From G963677325 sp963677325 (lineage in GTDB: Bacteria; Bacteroidota; Bacteroidia; Bacteroidales; Prolixibacteraceae): a stretch of DNA of 64,000 bases. The DNA is taken from the NCBI GenBank assembly GCA_963677325.2, contig CAXXGM010000007.1, positions 310,001 through 374,000 of the forward strand, written 5' to 3'. Within the stretch, counting starts at the first letter, position 1. Every line of letters starts with the position of its first letter. Positions 35,586-44,352 of the stretch are shown here, one piece after another. The position numbers and the translations under genes were made by a program. The notes beneath the pieces were generated by a model. It was not told the DNA's origin, made no database searches, and saw nothing but the letters and a program-made list of their open reading frames with translations.

Positions 35586-38390
35586 TTATAAGGGTTGTTT
35601 AATAATTTCCGGACGCGGGTGAATAATTACAGAACATTGTTTCTCAGTGGTATTACCGCATTGATCGGTGATCCACCAGGTGATGTGGTGGGTTATATTA
35701 TTGTTTGGCGCTCCTGGAAAGCGAATGTCAGAGCCATACGACGAAAACTGGCCATTACCTGTCAAGGAAGTATCATCTGCGAAATCTATCTTCCACCGGA
35801 TTAATAGATCGGAAACAGATGTACAGTTATCTGAAAGATTCGTTATATCCATAGCAATGTCTCCGTTTTTCAACAGATACCATTCAGGACGTTCTGCGGC
35901 TAAATCGCTGGCAGCTTCATCAATGATCCCATTCGTGATCAGGGCTACACAAAAATCTTTATTTTCTGTGGTGAATTCAGGAGGAATGGTATCTATGACT
36001 GTAAGTGTTTGCATATGTGAAATACTTAACCCACAGGCATCAGTAGCGGTCCAGGTCCTTGTGAGTGAATAGCTATTGGGACAGGAACCATCGTTCCTTA
36101 CCTCATTGAATGTAATTGTAGCAATTCCGTAATTATCGGCCGCTGTTAATATGGCTGGTGGTGGCACATCATTGCACGAAACGGTCAAATCTGTGGGTAA
36201 TTGTCCTGTAAATGCCGGAGGAAGAAGATCTTCAACAGAGATGGCCACAGTCTGGAAGATTGAGCATACATTGGCATCAACTACTGTTATCGTATAATCA
36301 CCAGCAGGCAATCCGTTAAAATTTCCATTGTTCTGGTAAGGACCATTATTAATTTTATACTCATAAGGTGGATATCCATTTTGCCCGATAACCGTTATAG
36401 ATCCGTTCGAATTGCCGGCACAGCGGATATTGGTTTGTGTGGTGTTCATAGAAAGGGGAGTTGCAACTGTGATAGTTGCCTCATCTGTACAGTTCCCGAA
36501 GGCTGATCTGAGCTGAAAATGATAAATCCCGTCCGTGGTCATTCCTGTAACCGCACCTGTGGCCGCATCAATCGCTGCACCCGAAGGATTACCAGCAACT
36601 GTCTCCCAACTGTATTCTGTTGGGGCGTCACTAAATTTATAACTTGTTACGCCTGGGCAAAGATTGACATCCGGGCCGGCACTTAAAACCTGGTCACGTG
36701 TAACCGCAATAGTATCAGTACAGCCAGAAGTATTGGTTAAGCAAAATTTGTAAATACCGTTGACAACCATGCCGCTGATGGATCCTGAATTGTTTATGTT
36801 TGCAGGGGCAGGGTTTCCCGCGACTACAGTCCATGTTTCCCCCGGGTTTACTGCCGAGACCTGCGCCGTAGTTGAAGGATTGCAGCCTGTGATATCAATT
36901 CCTGCATTCGGTCTGTTAAAGGCAGAAACAGTTAAAGTCACATCAGCAGATATGTTACACGTGTTTCCTGACAGGTTTGCTTCGTTTGTGGCTACCTTGA
37001 GCCGGTATCTGTATCCGTCCATCGTTGCGTCCAGGGGAATATTTCCAAATACCGCCCGGTAACTGTAAGTATTGGTTCCCGAATCATAAACCGGACTTCC
37101 AACTTTGGGTGTGGAAATGGATTGCCAGGTACTTCCTCCGTTTGTGCTTCTCTCAAAAATATAATAGGTATAAGTATTTATAGAGGATTTCACCATCGCG
37201 TTAAGAGGCAAGGTATCTGGTACACAGAATTTGGGTGACGACCCGAGGTCCGGGTAGGTTATTTCCGGACCACAGATGGCCATGGAAATATCATCCAATC
37301 CAAGATCATTTCCACTGGCAACAAATGTAGCATTGTCTATTCTCAGATCAGCAGAAGTGTTTTGTCCTGAATACCATAACCCACCAACTTTTACCCATTG
37401 GGGCTCCCATCCCGTTGCCGAGGTGGAATATGCAATTGGCCCTGACTCTGAAACCTTCGTGTTGTTAATATAAAAACTAATATTCGGCTCAGATCCTGGT
37501 CCTGCCGAGGGACTATTTCCTGGAAGAACATTAATGACATAGGCCGAAAATTCATAAAGGGTATTTGGGCAAACTGGTTGACTTTTAGCTTGATAAAAGG
37601 TTTCGCCAAACAGAGCAGAGTTGGGAGACCCGTTTACTACCATGAAATAACCGTTGTCTCCTGTATGATCTTTGGCCACCCAGTCCCCTTTGATACAATT
37701 TAAAGAGGTCATGGTTCCTATAATTTTCAGGAAAGAGTAAGTTCCTTCCGGTCCGAGGCTCCCGCTGTTTTTAGCGTAATTGTAACTTGTAAGTTCAGGA
37801 TGTGCTTTCCCAAGATTCTGCGGAGGGGAGGAGATAGTTGATCCGTTGTTGATGCAATTATTTCCTGTAGCAGTGAGAATAAAAGGAGTGGAAAAAGTTC
37901 CGTTTGCTCCAAGTATATTCGATCCTAAGGTTCCACCAGTACATACCAGGTTTTGATCCGGCGCTACAATGGGGATGATGAAGTTGGCTGGAGATAGGTC
38001 AGTCAATCCTTCGTTGTCTGTTACAGTAAAGGTAAAAACCGTATTCCCGGTGAAAGCGCTGTTTACCTCGAATTGCAGTCTTTGTGCTTCATCCGGTGAT
38101 ATAATGGTGTTGTTGGCCAAAGCAACTCCATTCAGATATAAAATTCCTGATGAAACGGGAGGTAAACTCTTTATTGTAAAGTTAACAATCGTGCCATCTG
38201 AATCTTTACCGAGCAAGGGGAGGATTTGTGAACGACCGCTGATGTTTTGAATTGGGAAATTTCTGATTTCTGTCGCCTCAGGTGAATTGGCGAAGGAAGT
38301 GGTTATCAGTGAAAAGAAAATAAGCAAGAAAAAAATGACTCTTTTCTCAGTACGAAAAAGGTAAGGCCGTATGTAGTTTTTGAATGACAA
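35586..38390 (-). CDS. Large exported cassette protein: Ig-like, SprB, HYR and novel C-terminal domain, copy B
   Basis: This 934-residue protein has a signal peptide (residues 1-34, LITTSFA). Modules in order: a cadherin-like part (LLGKDSDGTIVNFTIKSLPP, FTFTVTDNEGLTD), a jelly-roll-like part (DNGYFMVVNGSPNSALFGE, NDLGLDDISMA), Ig-like modules, an SprB repeat (NIRCAGNSNGSITVIGQNGY, GLPAGDYTITVVDANVC), an HYR-like module (FTGQLPTDLTVSCNDVPPPA) and a C-terminal domain with FCVALITNG, RWKIDFADDTSLTGNGQF, IRFPGAPNNNITHHITWW, TDQCGN and the tail VIIHPRPEIIKQPL. The last part matches copy A. There is no CHU_C domain. It is the first gene of the cassette B transcript, which continues through the small protein and CHU_C protein to PorP/SprF. 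Confidence 0.8.
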   Translation of the reverse strand: MSFKNYIRPYLFRTEKRVIFFLLIFFSLITTSFANSPEATEIRNFPIQNISGRSQILPLLGKDSDGTIVNFTIKSLPPVSSGILYLNGVALANNTIISPDEAQRLQFEVNSAFTGNTVFTFTVTDNEGLTDLSPANFIIPIVAPDQNLVCTGGTLGSNILGANGTFSTPFILTATGNNCINNGSTISSPPQNLGKAHPELTSYNYAKNSGSLGPEGTYSFLKIIGTMTSLNCIKGDWVAKDHTGDNGYFMVVNGSPNSALFGETFYQAKSQPVCPNTLYEFSAYVINVLPGNSPSAGPGSEPNISFYINNTKVSESGPIAYSTSATGWEPQWVKVGGLWYSGQNTSADLRIDNATFVASGNDLGLDDISMAICGPEITYPDLGSSPKFCVPDTLPLNAMVKSSINTYTYYIFERSTNGGSTWQSISTPKVGSPVYDSGTNTYSYRAVFGNIPLDATMDGYRYRLKVATNEANLSGNTCNISADVTLTVSAFNRPNAGIDITGCNPSTTAQVSAVNPGETWTVVAGNPAPANINNSGSISGMVVNGIYKFCLTNTSGCTDTIAVTRDQVLSAGPDVNLCPGVTSYKFSDAPTEYSWETVAGNPSGAAIDAATGAVTGMTTDGIYHFQLRSAFGNCTDEATITVATPLSMNTTQTNIRCAGNSNGSITVIGQNGYPPYEYKINNGPYQNNGNFNGLPAGDYTITVVDANVCSIFQTVAISVEDLLPPAFTGQLPTDLTVSCNDVPPPAILTAADNYGIATITFNEVRNDGSCPNSYSLTRTWTATDACGLSISHMQTLTVIDTIPPEFTTENKDFCVALITNGIIDEAASDLAAERPEWYLLKNGDIAMDITNLSDNCTSVSDLLIRWKIDFADDTSLTGNGQFSSYGSDIRFPGAPNNNITHHITWWITDQCGNTTEKQCSVIIHPRPEIIKQPL

Positions 38391-38728
38391 ACCGTTAAGT
38401 CAATTAGTCTGGTAAATTTATTTTCTCATTTAATGAACCAATTATAGTTATTAATACTTAATTATTTTAAAAAGTAACCCAAATATTTTTACATTTATAA
38501 AAAATAATTTTACACTCACTGGTAATATGGATTTTTCATCACAGTTAGAAATATGCATATGCATAAAATACAGATTGATATGAATTATTTCAATAATATT
38601 AGGGTGTAAAATATTATATGCGTAACATTTTACACCTTATATGGATTTTCTCATAGTATCGTATGTCTATTCCAAATTTTTGTTGTTTTGAGTTAACCTC
38701 AAATTTGTATCCTTTGTGTGCAGCTCCG
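38391..38728. promoter_or_regulatory. 338-base intergenic region with ATTTTACA palindrome upstream of cassette B
   Basis: No gene is seen. GGTGTAAAAT (38603-38612) and ATTTTACACC (38627-38636) form a perfect ten-base inverted repeat with a 14-base loop, and a third copy of the word, ATTTTACACT, lies at 38507-38516. The palindrome is about 210 bases upstream of the first cassette gene, so an operator or a terminator for the transposase-like gene is possible. No T-tract follows, which weakens the terminator reading. Confidence 0.4.
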
Positions 38729-39091
38729 TTACTGCTTGGCACCAGAGTTTTTTCTTACCTTGATCTTAAGATCTCTCTCCGCAATATCGATCATCGTATT
38801 TAGGGCCAGGGTGCGATGCTTCTCTTTTTCAAGCTCTTTTTCCAATTGTTTAATCTTTAGCTCCTGTTCCCTTGGGCTTTTCTGATTTTGTTCTTTCATT
38901 GCTCTTTCAAATTCAATCTCCCGTTCGGTGGGTTTGTTCAGCCCAAATTTACGAACCCAATCCGAAATACAACTCCTGCACTTGATACCATATTTTTTCT
39001 GAACTTCAGAAACCGTGGCATCACTCATTAAATACTCCTGGACAACTTTCAGCTTAAAATCGTCCGTGTAACTGTTTACTTTTCTCTTCAT
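38729..39091 (-). CDS. IS3-type transposase OrfA-like protein, solitary
   Basis: This 120-residue protein has an N-terminal helix-turn-helix of the HTH_Tnp_1 kind (YTDDFKLKVVQEYL, SEVQKKYGI, ISDWVRKFGL) and a C-terminal leucine-rich coiled coil (EQELKIKQLEKELEKEKH), the layout of IS3-family OrfA. A matching OrfB with the DDE integrase core is absent on either side, and no terminal inverted repeats were recognised. It may be an insertion-sequence remnant or a stand-alone DNA-binding protein derived from OrfA. It lies between the T9SS cassette region and ordinary chromosome, marking the edge of the accessory block. Confidence 0.8.
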   Translation of the reverse strand: MKRKVNSYTDDFKLKVVQEYLMSDATVSEVQKKYGIKCRSCISDWVRKFGLNKPTEREIEFERAMKEQNQKSPREQELKIKQLEKELEKEKHRTLALNTMIDIAERDLKIKVRKNSGAKQ

Positions 39092-39160
39092 AAAATCCTG
39101 AATTTACTTTACTTTTTAAGTAAACCTATTTCAGGACAAGACATACCTTCTCCGGTGTTT

Positions 39161-39223
39161 ATTCGTACATTATTCGTAGATCATTCGTATATGATCGAAT
39201 AAACTACGAATAAGCTGCGAATA
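39161..39223. repeat. Intergenic ATTCGTA/TACGAAT word cluster
   Basis: ATTCGTA occurs at 39161, 39172 and 39183, TACGAAT at 39205, with near copies at 39194 (CGAATAA) and 39217 (TGCGAAT). TTATTCGTAG (39170-39179) and CTACGAATAA (39204-39213) are a perfect ten-base inverted repeat. The same word also forms the last codons and stop of the permease gene (39282-39290). It could act as a terminator-like hairpin after the permease gene. Confidence 0.6.
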
Positions 39224-39281
39224 AAATACGGTTAAACTCTGAAGCAGTCCCGGTTGAAAGGTGTAGTTAAAGGCAGAAGGA

Positions 39282-40502
39282 TTATTCGTACCTCAGGGCG
39301 TCGATGGGATTGAGGTTGGATGCTGATCTTGCCGGGTACCAGCCAAAGAAGATCCCAATGGCGGCACAGACAAAAAATGAAACGACGATAGAGACGGGAA
39401 GGATCACGATTGGCCAGCCGAGAATACGGCCGATTACCTGAGATGCACCGATTCCAAAGAGAATCCCGATTAAGCCCCCGATCACGCTGATCATGATGGA
39501 TTCAATCAGAAATTGCATCAGGATATCGATCCCCCTGCCGCCGATTGACATTCGAAGCCCAATTTCGCGCGTCCTTTCCTTTACCGAGACATACATGATG
39601 TTCATGATTCCGATGCCTCCAACCAGAAGTGATATCCCCGCTATGGCCCCGAGTAATATGGTTAAAATATTGCTGATACTGCTGAAGGTGTTGATCAGAT
39701 CTTCCTGCGACCGGATCGTGAAATCATTTTCAGCGTTGTCTTTTAATCTGTGAGACCTGCGCAGGGCGTTTTCAATATCCTTTACCGCTTCCTTGGTTTT
39801 GGTTTCATCGATCGCCGAGGTATAAATGGCCTGGTAATAAGTGACAGCCAATACTCTCTTTTGCACGGTCGTGTAAGGTGCGATCAGCATATCATCCTGA
39901 TCCTGGCCGAAAGTGTTGGGTCCTCTTTCTTTCAGAACCCCAATAACCCTGAACGGAATATTTTTAAACCGAATCGTCTGTCCTACAGGATCAACGCCCT
40001 GGCTGAAGAGATTGTTGATAATGGTCTGACCTATCAAACAAACTTTGGCGGCTGAGGTAATTTCCTTCTCGGTAAAAATTCGGCCGCTTTTAACTTCAAT
40101 TTTTCTTATGCTGAAATAATCTGCATTTCCGCCGTAAAGTACAGAAGGCCAGTTCATATTCCCAAAAACAACCTGTCCGGATGATCTGACTTCCGGTGAA
40201 ATGGCTGCAATGGATGGGCTTTCATTTTTTATGGCTGTAACATCTTTTTCCAGTAGCGACTGAGCGGCTGAACTTCCAAATTGGACACCGCCGCGCTGTT
40301 GAGATCCAGGCATGACGAAAACCATGTTTGTTCCCATACTGGAGATCTGGTTTTGAATGCTCATTTTTGAACCCTGCCCGATACCCAGCATGGCTATCAC
40401 CGATGCAACACCAATGATAATCCCAAGCATCGTGAGAAAAGCCCTTAATTTGTTGCGCAGTAAAGCGTGAAATGCTATTCGTATAAGGTTTGATATATTC
40501 AT
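39282..40502 (-). CDS. ABC transporter permease, MacB/FtsX type
   Basis: This 406-residue membrane protein has one N-terminal transmembrane helix (about residues 20-42, FLTMLGIIIGVASVIAMLGI), a large periplasmic domain of the MacB_PCD type (GTNMVFVMPGSQQRGGVQFG at its start) and three C-terminal helices (ILLGAIAGISLLVGGIGIMN; MISVIGGLIGILFGIG; VVSFFVCAAIGIFFGWYPA) of the FtsX fold. The conserved SVKERTREIGLRMSIG and PARSASNLNPIDALRYE segments fit MacB-family permeases. The ATPase is encoded separately just upstream (14-base gap), unlike the fused E. coli MacB. With the adaptor gene it forms a three-gene efflux operon; the substrate (macrolide-like drug, peptide or lipid) cannot be told from sequence. 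Confidence 0.92.
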   Translation of the reverse strand: MNISNLIRIAFHALLRNKLRAFLTMLGIIIGVASVIAMLGIGQGSKMSIQNQISSMGTNMVFVMPGSQQRGGVQFGSSAAQSLLEKDVTAIKNESPSIAAISPEVRSSGQVVFGNMNWPSVLYGGNADYFSIRKIEVKSGRIFTEKEITSAAKVCLIGQTIINNLFSQGVDPVGQTIRFKNIPFRVIGVLKERGPNTFGQDQDDMLIAPYTTVQKRVLAVTYYQAIYTSAIDETKTKEAVKDIENALRRSHRLKDNAENDFTIRSQEDLINTFSSISNILTILLGAIAGISLLVGGIGIMNIMYVSVKERTREIGLRMSIGGRGIDILMQFLIESIMISVIGGLIGILFGIGASQVIGRILGWPIVILPVSIVVSFFVCAAIGIFFGWYPARSASNLNPIDALRYE

Positions 40503-40516
40503 ACTATCTAAAGTGC

Positions 40517-41269
40517 TTAATCAAAATCAGGTTCAACAGGTAGTGCTTCAAGTAAAGTTTTTGCATTCAACCGGTCGGTCACCATCTGTTCCCGTATAAT
40601 GTGCCCATCTTTAAAGATCAGGTCCCGGGTGGCAAACCGTGCTATATCCGCATCATGGGTAACAAAAACAATTGTTTTCCCCTGATCATTCAAATCCTGG
40701 AATAAGGACATGATTTCGTATGATGTTCTGGTATCAAGATTTCCGGTGGCTTCATCAGCAAGGATTACAACGGGATCATTGACCAGCGAACGGGCAATGG
40801 CAACCCTTTGCTGCTGTCCTCCTGAAAGCTGATTCGGCATATGATCCATCCGGTCTGAAAGTCCAACGGCAATCAGTGCCTCGGTAGCTCTTTTTCTGCG
40901 TTCCTTTGAACTTATTTTCCCGTTATAGTATAATGGCAATTCAACGTTTTCAAGTGCCGAAGTACGTGGTAAAAGATTGTATGACTGGAACACAAATCCA
41001 AGCTTATGATTTCTCAGTCCGGCCAGTTCATTTTTATTTAGTCTGGCCATATCAATACCATCCAGAAAATACTTTCCGGCAGTAGGTTTATCAAGGCAGC
41101 CCAGGATATTCAGCATGGTGGATTTACCCGAGCCACTGGTTCCCATGATGGCAACAAATTCTCCTTCCAGTATTTTCAGATCGATGCCTTTCAAAGCATG
41201 GACCGTTACTTCTCCTACCTGGAAATTTTTTTTAAGGCCTGTTACCTCTATTATAGTTTTCCTTTCCAT
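40517..41269 (-). CDS. ABC transporter ATP-binding protein, MacB/LolD type
   Basis: This 250-residue ATPase has Walker A GTSGSGKST (residues 43-51), Q-loop in GFVFQSYNLLPR, signature LSGGQQQRVAIARSL, Walker B VILADEATGNLD and H-loop VFVTHDAD. The combination DEATGNLD and the length are typical of the LolD/MacB/YbbA group that energises FtsX-type permeases. The start codon abuts the end of the upstream adaptor gene with no gap (stop at 41270, start at 41269), so translation is probably coupled. It would power the permease encoded 14 bases downstream. Confidence 0.95.
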   Translation of the reverse strand: MERKTIIEVTGLKKNFQVGEVTVHALKGIDLKILEGEFVAIMGTSGSGKSTMLNILGCLDKPTAGKYFLDGIDMARLNKNELAGLRNHKLGFVFQSYNLLPRTSALENVELPLYYNGKISSKERRKRATEALIAVGLSDRMDHMPNQLSGGQQQRVAIARSLVNDPVVILADEATGNLDTRTSYEIMSLFQDLNDQGKTIVFVTHDADIARFATRDLIFKDGHIIREQMVTDRLNAKTLLEALPVEPDFD

Positions 41270-42529
41270 CTATCTTCTTGTCGTGGTACTTTGAGAAGGC
41301 CGGCGCGGCATGAACGGGCTGTTTCCAGAGGTTGAAGGAGTACTGACTTTTTCGTTTGAACCTGCTGAAACAACTATTTCGTCACCTTCACTGAACCCTG
41401 ATTTTATCTCGGTATTGCTGCCATCACTCAAACCTGTTTGTATGCGTGTTCTGTAGAAATCAGCTCCTTTTTTTACCCAGACACTTGCTGATTTATTAGC
41501 TTCTGCGTCCGATTGATTGTCTTTCTTACGGTTAATGTTGTCTCTTCCGCCCTTTCTTTGAGAGGCATTATTTTCAGGAAGGGGTTTACCTTTCGTCATG
41601 ACTGAAAGAGTTTTCTGGTCGGGATTAAAACGGAAAGCCCTGTTGCTGAGGGTCAATACCTCTTTAACCTCGTTGATAAAAATATTGGCTGTTGCGGTCA
41701 TCCCGGGCATAAGTTTCTGATCAGGATTCGGCGCCTCGATGATGATGGTATAGGTTACCACATTGTTGGTGACAACCGGCTGAAGTCTTATCTGCGTTAC
41801 TGTCCCGTTAAAGGACTGATCCGGATAGGCATCAACTGTAAATTCTACGTGCTGATCCATTTTTACCTGTCCTATATCAGCTTCATCCACGTTGGCCTGA
41901 ACCTGCATCCTGGTAAGATCGTTTGCGATTGAGAAAAGGGTAGGGGTGTTGAAACTTGCGGCTACAGTTTGCCCTTCATCCACGGCCCGGTTTAATACAA
42001 CTCCGTCGATGGGAGAATAAATGGAAGCATAATCCAGATTGACCTTGTTCCTTTCGTTGGTGGCCTGGGCGCTCAACAGATTGGCCTTCGAAGAATTATA
42101 GTTGTAAACAGCCTGATCCCAATCTGCCTTGGAAATAAGCTGCTTTTCGAAAAGAATTTTATTACGGTCATAGGTTTCCTTTTTATACACTAAATCAGCT
42201 TGTGCAGCTTCAACGGTAGCTGAACTTTGAGCAAGGGCTGCCCGTAGAGGGGTCTCATCCAGCTGAGCGAGTAATTGTCCTTTTTTTACCTGTGAATTGT
42301 AATCGACATGAATCTTTTTTATTACACCGGATACCTGTGTTCCCACCTGTACGGTTTTAATAGCCTGGATGGTTCCGGTTGCTGTGACTGAATTCGAAAT
42401 ATTTCCTTTAGTCACCTTAACCGTTTCAAAAGTGATAGGATCACCTGATGAACGCCTGGAAATAAAGTACCACGTTATTGCAATGGCAACAAGCAAAACA
42501 AAAATTATAATGATATTCCTTTTTTTCAT
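41270..42529 (-). CDS. Periplasmic adaptor (membrane fusion) protein, MacA/HlyD type
   Basis: This 419-residue protein has one N-terminal transmembrane helix (residues 5-24), then the split biotinyl-lipoyl domain (VQVGTQVSGVIKKIHVDYNS, VKKGQLLAQLD), an alpha-hairpin (residues about 90-155, TVEAAQADLVYKKETYDRNK) and the second lipoyl half (IYSPIDGVVLNRAVDEGQTV). A beta-barrel domain and membrane-proximal domain follow. A charged, low-complexity stretch (KGGRDNINRKKDNQSD) is inserted before the last domain, and the C terminus is Ser/Thr/Arg rich. It links an inner-membrane MacB-type transporter to a TolC-like outer-membrane channel; no channel gene is in the window. Confidence 0.93.
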   Translation of the reverse strand: MKKRNIIIIFVLLVAIAITWYFISRRSSGDPITFETVKVTKGNISNSVTATGTIQAIKTVQVGTQVSGVIKKIHVDYNSQVKKGQLLAQLDETPLRAALAQSSATVEAAQADLVYKKETYDRNKILFEKQLISKADWDQAVYNYNSSKANLLSAQATNERNKVNLDYASIYSPIDGVVLNRAVDEGQTVAASFNTPTLFSIANDLTRMQVQANVDEADIGQVKMDQHVEFTVDAYPDQSFNGTVTQIRLQPVVTNNVVTYTIIIEAPNPDQKLMPGMTATANIFINEVKEVLTLSNRAFRFNPDQKTLSVMTKGKPLPENNASQRKGGRDNINRKKDNQSDAEANKSASVWVKKGADFYRTRIQTGLSDGSNTEIKSGFSEGDEIVVSAGSNEKVSTPSTSGNSPFMPRRPSQSTTTRR

Positions 42530-42756
42530 TTATCGTTTCTGTCATTAATAAAACTTCACCAATTATGACTCATTCAACGATAAATGGTTTAAATAGTTTT
42601 GTAAACAATACCGAAGAAACTATTCCTTGAATCGAATAACAGACACTCAATCAGGGGCTGAGACGCACAAATAATTATTAACCTGCTGCGTTTGGGCCAG
42701 GAGGAATATTGGATTGGCAGTAGCTTTGAACGGATTTAAATTTGGGTAATAATTAT

Positions 42757-43176
42757 TTATGCCTGAGAATTTCGACTATAGATCCATCCTACAACTGCAC
42801 CTGTCACTGTAAACATTACCACTGAAGCAACTGCATCGATGACCACAGGCGAAAGTCCTGAAAACATGGTGTACATGGAATACAATCCTAAATCCATTGC
42901 AATGGCCAGAATCAGACCCAAAATGGCTCCCTTCCCGGCTCCGGAAGACAAAGTTTTTACGTTGGACCAGTCGTAAACGATAGCAAACAAAAAGCCCTGG
43001 GCCAGATTTGATATGATCAAAGCCCACCATTTCATTTCTGACATCGGCCTCATGATGGCCGGATTGCTTTGACTTTGCATGTAAGAGGATAAAATCATTC
43101 CATAAATCAGCCATCCCAGAATGAAGAATGTTGCTCCTCCGGCGATTCCTGCAATTAAAATTTTGTTTGTTTTCAT
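42757..43176 (-). CDS. Small integral membrane protein with four predicted helices
   Basis: This 139-residue protein has hydrophobic segments at about residues 6-28, 49-68, 80-100 and 111-132, with a GGATFFILGWLIYG start and a GAVVGWIYS end. The pattern resembles small DUF1761-like or related Bacteroidota membrane proteins, but I do not assign a family firmly. It is flanked by gaps of about 230-250 bases on both sides, so it is probably transcribed alone. An overlapping open frame shifted by one base encodes a Cys/His-rich product and is taken as a shadow. Confidence 0.7.
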   Translation of the reverse strand: MKTNKILIAGIAGGATFFILGWLIYGMILSSYMQSQSNPAIMRPMSEMKWWALIISNLAQGFLFAIVYDWSNVKTLSSGAGKGAILGLILAIAMDLGLYSMYTMFSGLSPVVIDAVASVVMFTVTGAVVGWIYSRNSQA

Positions 43177-43362
43177 TTGTCGTCAAATTTTATCAGATTT
43201 TTATTTATCTAATTTACAAAAAAATAAATGGATTGGACTCCGTTGAACAATAAAAAATTACCTCTTGTGAGCAGCAAATTTACAGGAGTAAAACTGAAGA
43301 AACTGGAATCCGTATCATGCGTCGTACTGTATTGAGAAAAAATGTAAGACAAAGAACAAACT

Positions 43363-43398
43363 CAAAAAAAATCCCGGTTTGAATGGGCTCAAACCGGG
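43363..43398 (-). terminator. Rho-independent terminator of fabD
   Basis: On the minus strand a stem CCCGGTTTG / CAAACCGGG (43390-43398 and 43373-43381) with an eight-base loop is followed by a run of eight Ts (43364-43371). It begins about 28 bases after the fabD stop codon. Confidence 0.85.
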
Positions 43399-43426
43399 GA
43401 AATTCTATTTGGTAAGATTAATACTA

Positions 43427-44317
43427 TTATCCCTGGAAAGTGTTTATTCCGGCTGTGGATGCAGCTCTGTCAATTTTCTTGACTAAACCTTGCAAGACCT
43501 GTCCTGGCCCGACTTCTGTAAAGGAAGTACAACCATCGGCAATCATATTTTTTACTGTTTGAGCCCAACGAACAGGACCAGTAAGCTGAGCGATGAGATT
43601 TTCGCGGATTACATTTGGATCTGTAGAAGGTTTGGCATTAACGTTCTGATAAACGGGGCAAACAGGAACGCTGAAAGGGGTGGAATTGATTGCATTTGCA
43701 AGCTCTTGGCGGGCAGGTTCCATAAGAGGAGAATGAAAAGCTCCACCTACCATCAGTTTTAAGGCACGTTTGGCTCCAAGTTCTGTCAGCCTGGCACAAG
43801 CCTGGTCAACACCTTGTAAGGAACCTGATATGACTAATTGTCCGGGACAGTTATAATTGGCAGGAACCACAACGGCATCAATTTCCTTACAGACCTTCTC
43901 TACTGTTTCATCATCCAGACCGACAATGGCAGCCATCGTGGAGGATTCTGCTTCACATGCTTTCTGCATGGCAAGGGCGCGTTTTGAAACCAGGAGCAAT
44001 CCGTCTTCAAAGGACAAAACACCATTTGCAACGAGGGCGCTGAATTCCCCCAGTGAGTGGCCGGCAACCATATCCGGATGGAAATTTTCTCCCAAAGACT
44101 TTACGAGTAAAACCGAATGGAGAAAAATGGCAGGCTGAGTAACTTTTGTTTGTTTTAAATCTTCGTCTGTTCCATTAAACATCAGGTCTGTGATACGGAA
44201 ACCAAGTAATTCATTGGCTTTTTCGAATAAGGCTTTTGCTTCAGGAGAATTGTCATACAAGTCTTTGCCCATTCCTACAAACTGGGCGCCTTGTCCGGGG
44301 AATACATATGCTTTCAT
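43427..44317 (-). CDS. fabD: Malonyl-CoA:ACP transacylase
   Basis: This 296-residue protein transfers malonyl groups from CoA to acyl carrier protein for fatty-acid synthesis in the cytoplasm. It opens with VFPGQGAQFVGMG. The nucleophile elbow GHSLG is at residues 86-90 with catalytic Ser88, Arg113 in SKRALAMQ fits the malonate-binding arginine, and His195 in GGAFHSPLM fits the catalytic histidine. Length and motif spacing match FabD. It stands alone here rather than in a fab cluster; a TATATTTG -7-type element lies 28-35 bases upstream and a clear terminator follows. Confidence 0.97.
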   Translation of the reverse strand: MKAYVFPGQGAQFVGMGKDLYDNSPEAKALFEKANELLGFRITDLMFNGTDEDLKQTKVTQPAIFLHSVLLVKSLGENFHPDMVAGHSLGEFSALVANGVLSFEDGLLLVSKRALAMQKACEAESSTMAAIVGLDDETVEKVCKEIDAVVVPANYNCPGQLVISGSLQGVDQACARLTELGAKRALKLMVGGAFHSPLMEPARQELANAINSTPFSVPVCPVYQNVNAKPSTDPNVIRENLIAQLTGPVRWAQTVKNMIADGCTSFTEVGPGQVLQGLVKKIDRAASTAGINTFQG

Positions 44318-44344
44318 GAATAAGATCTGTTAAAATTAAGATCA

Positions 44345-44352
44345 CAAATATA
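44345..44352 (-). promoter_or_regulatory. Candidate -7 element for fabD
   Basis: CAAATATA on the plus strand reads TATATTTG on the minus strand, matching the Bacteroidota -7 consensus TAnnTTTG. It is 28 bases upstream of the fabD start codon. No clear -33 TTTG was found at the usual distance. Confidence 0.4.

Noticed and set aside
42776..43186. 136-codon open frame overlapping the small membrane protein
   Set aside because: It is shifted by one base relative to the four-helix protein and has the Cys/His-rich composition of a shadow.
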